A stretch of 25,805 nucleotides of DNA from Clostridia bacterium (lineage in GTDB: Bacteria > Bacillota > Clostridia > Monoglobales > Monoglobaceae): assembly GCA_017409915.1 (NCBI GenBank), contig JAFQRU010000081.1, positions 1-25,805 on the forward strand, written 5' to 3'. The number at the start of each line of letters is the position of its first letter. Positions within the stretch are counted from its first letter, which is position 1. The notes below the pieces were generated by a model. It was not told the DNA's origin. It did not search any database and saw nothing but the letters and a program-made list of their open reading frames with translations. Both the position numbers and the translations under genes were made by a program. Shown here piece after piece: positions 20,119-25,805 of the stretch.

Positions 20119-22668
20119 TCAGTAAAGTGAATATAAAAGTTTCGCCGATTCGGCTTTTGTAAGCTTGTTAAGTGGCTTTAAGCTTCCGTCTTCATAACCT
20201 TTAACCGTTCCGTCTGCCATAAGGATCATAAAGCCTTCTTCTGCCCAGGATGGAATCGCCTCTTTGTCAGTTCCTGTTATGGAAACTTTTTTAAGTCCCT
20301 TTGGAAGCAGCCTTGCAATTATGGTAAAGGCCTCGGCTCTTGAAATTCCTGTTTTCGGGTCGGCGAAGAAGGTGCCGTCCCCTGCGTCTCTTCCCTTTAA
20401 AATATTAAGGGAGTATAATGCTTTGAACTGCCCTTTTGCCCAGGAAGGAATCTCAGGCTCATCCGTATAAGGAAGAACAACATCTTCATATTTTCCTAAA
20501 TCCACGCCGAGATAGTTGCAGATTAAAACTGCAAACTCAGATCTTGTCATTTCCTTTTGCGGATTATAGATAAGCCCCGATGCAGAATTTTCGCCCTTTA
20601 CAAGACCCTCGTTATACATATAGCTTAAAATATCTCTCGCCCAGTTTGTATTCGTATCAACAAACGGGTTTTCATAGACTAAATCTTCGTTGTGGTTAAG
20701 ACTTAAAACAGAGGTATAGCCTAAATCGTTGATAGCAACTATACGGATTTTCTTAGTGTTTTCAGGAAGAACAGCGGTAAATTCTCCGTTTTCATAGTCA
20801 AAACCGAGTTCGTCTCCGTCTGCCATAATGGAAAGATTATCCTTTTGAACTTCAATGTTATATTCGTTTGAGAGAGCGCCGTGAAGAGTGTCTTCGTTTA
20901 TCTCTGCATCTATAACGGAGTATAAAAGTTCTTCGTTTTCATTTCCGTCAGGGAGAACATAAACTTTGATTTCCTTTGAGGTTTTTCCTGCCGAAATAGT
21001 TATAACTCCACTTGCACCAATTGAATTTGAGGCGGTAAAAATTCCGTCTTTGTCAATTGTGCCTATATTTCCAGAAGTTTCCCAGGTAAAACAATCATCC
21101 TCGGAAATAACTTCGTTATGATTATAAAAAGGCCAAGCGGACAGGTTCATTTCCCCGTTTCTTTTGATTTTAAGAGTGTCAATGGTTTTTCCGCTGTCGT
21201 CTTTAATCGCAATTTCGTCAGGCTCTTTTATGCAAACGACATCACGCTGAGCAGTTACGCCTTTATACTCGGCTTCGACTGTTATTGTTTCCGCCGTCTT
21301 TGCAGAGAAAAAGCCGTTTTTGCTTATGGTGCTTTTCGCCCCTTTTTCAAGAGAGAAAGAAACATTATCCGAAACATCCATAGCGTAGTAGCCGGTGTCG
21401 GATGCCTTTGCCGTAAAGTCCATAGTTGCTCCTGCCATAATATAAGGAACTCTTGCAGGATAAATCATAAGATTAGCAACTTTCCCTGTTTTCTCTAAAT
21501 TATTTCTAAGGAAGATGTTGGTTGAAACTTTTCTTCCGCCCTTATCTGACGGAGTGTTTAAGACTGAAACTCCCTCATCTCCCGGAAGTCTTCCAACAAT
21601 GGTTGTTGAGCCGCCGCCGTCAAGGTTTATGGCCTCAACACATCCGAGCTCTTTCATTCTTTGGGCAAGGGTTTTAAGCTGAACACCATAGCTGTATCCG
21701 CTTTGGCGACCGTCAATTGTATAGAAAACAACATCGCCGTTTTCCTTTATACCAAAGGCTGTTCGAGGGTGCGCTCCGGCAGAAAGGTTAGGGGTAACAA
21801 CTCCGCCTGAGAGGATATATTCCCCTGTTGAGCCCATACCGATTATTGCGGTTTCCCATTTTGGCTCGGTTGGTGCAGAAATTGAAATTTCAATTTCCTC
21901 GCCAACGGCGATGTCGGCAATATCGTTAAACTGAGGAGCGTTAACATCCAATGTTAAAACCAAAGAACCCTCAGGGATTGCGATTGAGCCGTTATAGCAC
22001 TCGGCATAGCTGACAGTCCCCTTAATTGTCTCGCCGATTTTAAGCTGGTCCGTTTCCGCCTCAATTATAATGTCAAGGCCAAGAGTTGTGCCGTGGGTTT
22101 CGGTTGAAAACTTACTGTTTAAAAGGTAAATGGAATAAGGCTGACGGTATTTATTGATGCACTCAATATTCATTGTCCGCCCGTCTGCACGCTTTAAAAC
22201 GGCCTCAATATAACATTCTCCCGTAAAGGCGTTTCCGTCTTCGTCAAAGCCAAAACCATAGGTGGCAGAGCCGTCTTTGCTGATGATTTCGCCGTTTTCG
22301 ATAAGGTTACTCATAGGGACTCCCGTCTCAAAAGAGAAATAGTCGGCGTTAATTCCTGCTATAATGTCCTCGCCCTTTTCTAAAAGGTGGTTGGCACTGT
22401 CAAGAGTTTTGGTAAGATTGCCGTAAAGCTTATCCCCATAGCCAAAGATAGGGGTGGTGTCAGGGTTTGGAGAGTATGTAATATAGTTCTCCGTTTGAAG
22501 ACCAACACCGCTCTGGTCGCTTAAATAGGTATTATTATAAAAGTTAGTTTCTTCCCCTATATTTGCTGAGTATCCGTTAACATAAGTTCCGCCCAGAACC
22601 GATGCAAAGGCAGAAGAAGATAAAATGGCAAATGCCAGAAGGAAAGAAATTGGTCTTAATATTTTCAT
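20119..22668 (-). CDS. Secreted phosphodiester glycosidase-like (NAGPA) protein with C-terminal SLH repeats
   Basis: The product has 849 residues. A signal peptide ends near AFA (21-23). Residues about 60-390 resemble the phosphodiester glycosidase family named after the mammalian uncovering enzyme NAGPA, with GINADYFSFETGVP, GAHPRTAFGIKENGDVVFYTIDGR, and the hallmark AINLDGGGSTTIV followed by GRKVSTNIFL. Residues about 390-570 hold bacterial Ig-like segments (DFTAKASDTGYYAMDVSD; a second with GNIGTIDKDGIFTA). From about 667 to the end are three S-layer homology repeats that bind cell-wall polymers (MTRSEFAVLICNYLGV, ISRAEAFTIIARLL, LTKAESAKLLYSLY). The protein is thus expected on the cell surface. 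The natural substrate, probably a sugar-phosphate diester in a wall polymer or exopolysaccharide, cannot be read from the sequence. The ribosome binding site is weak. It ends in TGA. Confidence 0.9.
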   Translation of the reverse strand: MKILRPISFLLAFAILSSSAFASVLGGTYVNGYSANIGEETNFYNNTYLSDQSGVGLQTENYITYSPNPDTTPIFGYGDKLYGNLTKTLDSANHLLEKGEDIIAGINADYFSFETGVPMSNLIENGEIISKDGSATYGFGFDEDGNAFTGECYIEAVLKRADGRTMNIECINKYRQPYSIYLLNSKFSTETHGTTLGLDIIIEAETDQLKIGETIKGTVSYAECYNGSIAIPEGSLVLTLDVNAPQFNDIADIAVGEEIEISISAPTEPKWETAIIGMGSTGEYILSGGVVTPNLSAGAHPRTAFGIKENGDVVFYTIDGRQSGYSYGVQLKTLAQRMKELGCVEAINLDGGGSTTIVGRLPGDEGVSVLNTPSDKGGRKVSTNIFLRNNLEKTGKVANLMIYPARVPYIMAGATMDFTAKASDTGYYAMDVSDNVSFSLEKGAKSTISKNGFFSAKTAETITVEAEYKGVTAQRDVVCIKEPDEIAIKDDSGKTIDTLKIKRNGEMNLSAWPFYNHNEVISEDDCFTWETSGNIGTIDKDGIFTASNSIGASGVITISAGKTSKEIKVYVLPDGNENEELLYSVIDAEINEDTLHGALSNEYNIEVQKDNLSIMADGDELGFDYENGEFTAVLPENTKKIRIVAINDLGYTSVLSLNHNEDLVYENPFVDTNTNWARDILSYMYNEGLVKGENSASGLIYNPQKEMTRSEFAVLICNYLGVDLGKYEDVVLPYTDEPEIPSWAKGQFKALYSLNILKGRDAGDGTFFADPKTGISRAEAFTIIARLLPKGLKKVSITGTDKEAIPSWAEEGFMILMADGTVKGYEDGSLKPLNKLTKAESAKLLYSLY

Positions 22669-22690
22669 AGCTTATCATCTCAATTCAAAT

Positions 22691-22718
22691 AAAAAGTTCG
22701 GCATTTCTGCCGAACTTT
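22691..22718 (-). terminator. Terminator of the rnf operon
   Basis: AAAGTTCGGCA (22693-22703) and its complement (22708-22718) form an 11-bp stem with a 4-nt loop, followed on the minus strand by TTTTTATTT. It lies 50 nt past the rnfB stop codon. The promoter of the next gene lies between the stop codon and this hairpin. Confidence 0.85.
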
Positions 22719-22747
22719 ATTATAGCATATTTTTTAATTGATGTAAA
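22719..22747 (-). promoter_or_regulatory. Sigma-A promoter of the SLH/phosphodiester-glycosidase gene
   Basis: TTTACA (22747-22742) and TATAAT (22724-22719) on the minus strand are 17 nt apart. Transcription would begin in the 5' arm of the adjacent hairpin, which would then sit at the very 5' end of the new mRNA. Confidence 0.75.
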
Positions 22748-22767
22748 CCTGAAAAAATATGAAATTT

Positions 22768-23598
22768 TTAAACTCTGACAAATTCTTCAAAAGTATCCTC
22801 ATAAGGAACTGTCATAAAAGAAATAACTTTCTGCGGACACTTTTCAGCGCACATACCACAGTTAGCACATTTTTCAGGGTCGATTTTGGCGAGGTTATTT
22901 TCGATTGTGATAGCCTCCGCCAAACAGTTTTTAGCGCAAATTCCGCATCCGATACAGCCAGTAGAACAAACGGCACGAACCTTTTTGCCCTTATCCTTTG
23001 AACTGCAAGTAACGGCATAGGAAACGTCAGCACGAACAAGCTCAATTATATGCTTAGGGCACTCAGCCACGCACTGTCCGCAAGCTCCGCACTTGTCTTT
23101 ATCAATAACTGCAACTCCGTTCTTTATGGAGATAGCATCGTTTGAACAAGCCTTTATGCAAGAGCCAAGACCGATACAACCGTAAGAACAAAGCTTTGGA
23201 CCGCCGCCAAGCTTCATTGCGCTGTGGCAGTCTGTTTCTCCACTGTAAATATATTTTGTTTTTGCGCAGTCCTTTGTTCCGCTGCACATAACACGGGCAA
23301 CCATAGGAACAACATCGAGAGCGTCAACCCCCATAATCTCTGCGATTTTACTTGCAACCGCAGCCCCGCCTGAGGGACAGCAGTTTGTTTTGGCTTCTCC
23401 CTTAACGATTGCATCTGCATAAGCGGCGCAACCTGCATAGCCACAGCCACCGCAGTTTGCCCCAGGGAGAGCCTGGGTTATTTTTGGGATTCTCTCGTCA
23501 ACCTTAACGGCAAAGGCCTTTGCGGCAACAGCTAAAAGCACTCCGAAAACAAGACCCATTCCGCCGATAAGAATGACCGGAAAAAGTATATCCATCAT
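22768..23598 (-). CDS. rnfB: Rnf complex subunit RnfB (iron-sulfur electron-input subunit)
   Basis: The product has 276 residues. One membrane helix (about 4-28) is followed by the RnfB iron-sulfur domain with NCGGCGYAGC (Cys 49, 52, 57 and a later Cys in TNCCPSGG). The rest is ferredoxin-like, with cysteine groups CSYGCIGLGSCIKAC, CGACGQCVAECP, CSTGCIGCGICAKNC and CANCGMCAEKCP. RnfB accepts electrons from ferredoxin and passes them on toward NAD+ reduction at RnfC, coupled to Na+ or H+ export. ATG 23598 (MMDILFPV) is preferred because AAAGG lies 11 nt before it; ATG 23607 would leave only 2 nt. It is the last gene of the operon, 63 nt after rnfA, the place it has in Clostridia (rnfCDGEAB order). 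Confidence 0.95.
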   Translation of the reverse strand: MMDILFPVILIGGMGLVFGVLLAVAAKAFAVKVDERIPKITQALPGANCGGCGYAGCAAYADAIVKGEAKTNCCPSGGAAVASKIAEIMGVDALDVVPMVARVMCSGTKDCAKTKYIYSGETDCHSAMKLGGGPKLCSYGCIGLGSCIKACSNDAISIKNGVAVIDKDKCGACGQCVAECPKHIIELVRADVSYAVTCSSKDKGKKVRAVCSTGCIGCGICAKNCLAEAITIENNLAKIDPEKCANCGMCAEKCPQKVISFMTVPYEDTFEEFVRV

Positions 23599-23661
23599 AA
23601 AATTCATAGCCTTTCTGCCCAAACAGATTGTAAGCAATTTCTTACCTCGGGCGAATAAAAC

Positions 23662-24240
23662 TTAAAACGAAAGCCCCGAAAAGCCCATAAAAGCAACGGA
23701 TAAAAGTCCGGCAGTTATGAGAGTGATAGGCATCCCTTTGAGAAAATCAGGGATATTTGAGCTTTCAAGTCTTTCTCTTACACCAGCTAAGAGGATGATT
23801 GCAAGAGTAAAACCAAGACCGGCTGTTGCGCCATAAACCAAAGATTCGATAAAACCGAGCTTTTTGGTTACATTTAAAAGGGCAACACCCAAAACGGCAC
23901 AGTTAGTAGTTATAAGAGGGAGGTAAATTCCCAAAGAATTATATAGGGCAGGTATTGATTTTTTAAGGAACATTTCAACAAACTGCACCAGAACAGCAAT
24001 AACCAGAATGAAAGCAATCGTCCTCATATAAGCTATGCCAAGGAGATTTAAAAGAAGATTGACAAAATAGGTAAGCCCTGACGCACATGCCATAACGAAG
24101 ACAACCGCAAGGCCCATTCCTGTTGCCGTTTCGACCTTTTTTGAAACACCAAGGAAAGGACAAATGCCCATAAACTGCACCAAAACGAAGTTTTCGATTA
24201 AGATAGCACCGATTGAAAGAGTTAAAAGATTAGAAAGCAT
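23662..24240 (-). CDS. rnfA: Rnf complex subunit RnfA
   Basis: The 192-residue integral membrane protein has about six hydrophobic helices. It starts LLTLSIGAILIENFVLVQFMGICPFLGVS, the conserved RnfA/NqrE opening with a cysteine in the first helix region (GICPFLG). The second half repeats the pattern (LPLITTNCAVLGVALLN, with the second conserved Cys). RnfA and RnfE together hold an intramembrane iron-sulfur cluster between their symmetric halves. ATG 24240 lies inside the end of rnfE (11-nt overlap), with AGGAGG of the rnfE 3' end before it, so translation is coupled. Confidence 0.96.
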   Translation of the reverse strand: MLSNLLTLSIGAILIENFVLVQFMGICPFLGVSKKVETATGMGLAVVFVMACASGLTYFVNLLLNLLGIAYMRTIAFILVIAVLVQFVEMFLKKSIPALYNSLGIYLPLITTNCAVLGVALLNVTKKLGFIESLVYGATAGLGFTLAIILLAGVRERLESSNIPDFLKGMPITLITAGLLSVAFMGFSGLSF

Positions 24241-24838
24241 CTTCCTGACCTCCTTTTTTCTTTGCAGAAATAATGTTTATAACTGCAAGAATAATGCCTA
24301 AGGTGAAGAATGCACCCGGCGCCATAATCATAATGCTCATTCCGCTTCCGCCAAGGATAGGTAAGCCAAAAAGGGAACCTGCCCCTAAAAGTTCACGGAC
24401 AGTTGCGATAATCATAAGAGCTCCCGTGAAACCAAGCCCCATTCCGCATCCGTCAAGGACAGATGGGAGAAAGCCGTTTTTAGAAGCGAAAGCCTCTGCT
24501 CTTCCGAGGATAATACAGTTAACAACTATAAGAGGAATATACATTCCCAGGGACTGAGCAAGGGCAGGGAAATATGCGTTCATAAGCATTTCAACTATTG
24601 TAACAAATCCTGCGATAATAACAATATAACCTGCAATACGAACAGTTTCGGGTATAAACTTTCTCAGAAGAGAAATGAATATGTTGGAGCAGATAAGAAC
24701 AAAGGTTGTTGCAAGACCCATACCCATAGCGTCAATAACACCTGTTGTAACCGCTAGTGTCGGGCACATTCCCAAAAGAAGAACGAAAGTAGGGTTTTCT
24801 TTGAAAAGACCGTTTAGAAAGGTTTCTTTTTTATTCAT
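24230..24838 (-). CDS. rnfE: Rnf complex subunit RnfE
   Basis: The 202-residue membrane protein is homologous to RnfA in inverted topology. It has FKENPTFVLLLGMCPTLAVTTG near the start and IPLIVVNCIILGRAEAFASKNG in the middle, each with the conserved Cys, and ends in a Lys-rich cytoplasmic tail. ATG 24838 is chosen because AAAGGAGG lies 9 nt before it; the in-frame ATG at 24847 would directly abut that site. It overlaps the rnfG end by 8 nt and the rnfA start by 11 nt. It completes the intramembrane iron-sulfur site with RnfA. Confidence 0.95.
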   Translation of the reverse strand: MNKKETFLNGLFKENPTFVLLLGMCPTLAVTTGVIDAMGMGLATTFVLICSNIFISLLRKFIPETVRIAGYIVIIAGFVTIVEMLMNAYFPALAQSLGMYIPLIVVNCIILGRAEAFASKNGFLPSVLDGCGMGLGFTGALMIIATVRELLGAGSLFGLPILGGSGMSIMIMAPGAFFTLGIILAVINIISAKKKGGQEDAF

Positions 24839-25541
24839 TACCGTCATCCTCCTTTATAACAGGGGTAGGCTCATCCTTGCGGTTTTCCAAAGCCGCGTCA
24901 AGCTCAGCGTTGCTCTGGTCAACCTTTTCCTCAGCAACCAGCTTGATTTCTTCTGCTGCCGCAGCAGTTTTCTGGGAAGTCGCTTTGATAACCTCAATTG
25001 ACGCGTTTACGCAAGCTGTAACAGCCTTTGAAGTGATAGTTGCACTGCTTATAGCGGAGATTTGCTTATCTCCTTTTGCTTCGCCTTTAACCACCTCTAT
25101 ATTGCCGCCTTTTCCGATGAACTGGTCTAAAAAGGCAGGCTTTTTAGCGTTTGCCCCAAGACCGGGAGTTTCAGAGAAAGGACTTGAAATTATAACCTTG
25201 TTTACTTTATAAGACGGGTCAACCCCAACCATAACGCAGACATCTCCGCCATAGCCTTCTGAGGAAGTTGCAGTAACAACATATCCTTTAAGGTCTGTTG
25301 CTTCTGCGCCTGCATACCCCACATTGATAGAGTTTATGGTAACAGTTTCATCTTCAAAGCTTCCCGGGTCAATCTGTTTGAATTCTTTTGCTAATGGAAG
25401 AACCTCTCTTAAAGATTCCTGAAAAGTCTTTTGGTTGTTCGCCTCTGTTATTGGTGCTGTAACTTTATAAGCAAAAGCCAAAAACACAGCAGTTACGGAA
25501 GTTATAATAAACAATCTGAGTGCAACAGTAAATTTACTCAT
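24831..25541 (-). CDS. rnfG: Rnf complex subunit RnfG (covalent FMN subunit)
   Basis: The 236-residue protein has one N-terminal membrane helix (about 8-28) and an extracellular FMN-binding domain. Conserved blocks are GYVVTATSSEGYGGDVCVMVGVD, SPFSETPGLGANAKKPAFLDQF and the flavinylation region AISSATITSKAVTACVN. In RnfG and NqrC an Ser/Thr-Gly-Ala-Thr pattern takes FMN on its Thr; here the Gly is Ser (SSAT), which I believe other clostridial RnfG proteins share. The C-terminal 50 residues are an Ala/Glu/Lys-rich tail (TAAAAEEIKLVAEEK) ending in an acidic stretch, longer than usual. The start ATG 25541 overlaps rnfD by 8 nt. Confidence 0.93.
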   Translation of the reverse strand: MSKFTVALRLFIITSVTAVFLAFAYKVTAPITEANNQKTFQESLREVLPLAKEFKQIDPGSFEDETVTINSINVGYAGAEATDLKGYVVTATSSEGYGGDVCVMVGVDPSYKVNKVIISSPFSETPGLGANAKKPAFLDQFIGKGGNIEVVKGEAKGDKQISAISSATITSKAVTACVNASIEVIKATSQKTAAAAEEIKLVAEEKVDQSNAELDAALENRKDEPTPVIKEDDGNE

Positions 25542-25805
25542 TTGCTTTTACCTCCTTAACTTTTCCAAAGACATTTGGTCTTATATATTTGTCAATAAGA
25601 GGAGTTGCAACATTCATAAGAAGGATTGCATAGGTTACGCCTTCGGGGTAACCGCCCCATTTTCTGATAACAAAAGTTATTAAACCACAGCCAACTCCAA
25701 AGAGAATTTGTCCCTTTTTAGTGGTTGGGGTTGTGGTGTAGTCTGTTGCCATAAAGAAAGCGCCAAGCATAACGCCACCTGATAAAATATGGAAAAGACC
25801 GTTAT
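25534..25805 (-). CDS. rnfD: Rnf complex subunit RnfD, C-terminal part (cut by the window edge)
   Basis: The frame is open to the right edge of the window and ends at TAA 25536-25534. The visible 89-90 residues begin GLFHILSGGVMLGAFFMATDYTT, the conserved C-terminal membrane segment of RnfD/NqrB, followed by ILFGVGCGLITFVIRKWGGYPEGVTYAILLMN and a Lys-rich cytoplasmic tail. RnfD carries a covalent FMN and forms the main ion-path subunit; the flavin-binding segment lies beyond the window. rnfC would be expected further upstream. Confidence 0.94.
   Translation of the reverse strand, partial: NGLFHILSGGVMLGAFFMATDYTTTPTTKKGQILFGVGCGLITFVIRKWGGYPEGVTYAILLMNVATPLIDKYIRPNVFGKVKEVKANE

Noticed and set aside
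24839..24847. An upstream rnfE start at 24847
   Set aside because: AAAGGAGG abuts that ATG with no spacing, while ATG 24838 has the normal 9 nt.
25009..25040. RnfG flavinylation motif variant SSAT as a loss of FMN attachment
   Set aside because: The acceptor Thr is kept and, to my knowledge, the Gly-to-Ser form occurs in other clostridial RnfG proteins, so loss of function is not supported.
1..25805. CRISPR arrays, transposases, phage genes or a new defence system
   Set aside because: No direct repeat series, integrase, transposase or clustered unknown large genes is visible; nearly all genes are recognisable housekeeping, energy or sporulation genes.

Overview
The window looks like a chromosomal segment of an anaerobic, spore-forming member of the Clostridia (Firmicutes). 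The grounds are a sodium-pumping decarboxylase subunit, a six-subunit-type Rnf complex, pyruvate formate-lyase with its activase, a DnaD/DnaI-type replication initiation pair, a SpoIVB sporulation protease, an SLH-anchored surface protein and strong purine-rich ribosome binding sites. I cannot name the genus from sequence alone. No insertion sequence, phage gene, CRISPR array or rRNA is visible. Of the 25 genes whose stop codon lies in the window, 21 end in TAA, 2 in TAG and 2 in TGA.

Positions 1-847 (+) hold the end of an oadB-like carboxylate-decarboxylase beta subunit and a 45-residue one-helix partner, closed by a strong palindromic terminator. Positions 1000-5978 (+) hold dnaA, mnmE, a two-domain DnaD protein and a DnaC/DnaI-type helicase loader in one tight run, then tRNA-Ser(GGA) with its own consensus promoter. 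dnaN and recF are not next to dnaA, and mnmE sits 2 nt behind it.

Positions 12986-6025 (-) form one long transcription unit: secA, prfB, prfA, a Sua5/YwlE fusion and a rimI-like acetyltransferase. Both class I release factors are in it. prfB needs a +1 programmed frameshift at codon 25-26. The in-frame stop there is UAA, where the textbook site has UGA. The fourth gene fuses a threonylcarbamoyl-AMP synthase to a phosphatase that carries the protein-arginine phosphatase signature.

Positions 13011-16441 hold a small DUF2508-like gene (+) and the pflB-pflA operon (-), whose promoter carries inverted repeats. Positions 16521-17555 (-) hold tRNA-Arg(CCG), a conserved 95-residue unknown and a 161-residue Gln/Asn/Pro-rich protein with a possible coat-type C-terminal domain. 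Positions 17613-19010 (+) hold a 34-residue protein that is more than half asparagine, then spoIVB.

Positions 19014-22747 (-) hold galM and a secreted phosphodiester-glycosidase-like protein with SLH repeats. Positions 22691-25805 (-) hold the rnfD(partial)-rnfG-rnfE-rnfA-rnfB end of an Rnf operon. Together with oadB and pfl, this suggests fermentation coupled to sodium or proton membrane energetics.
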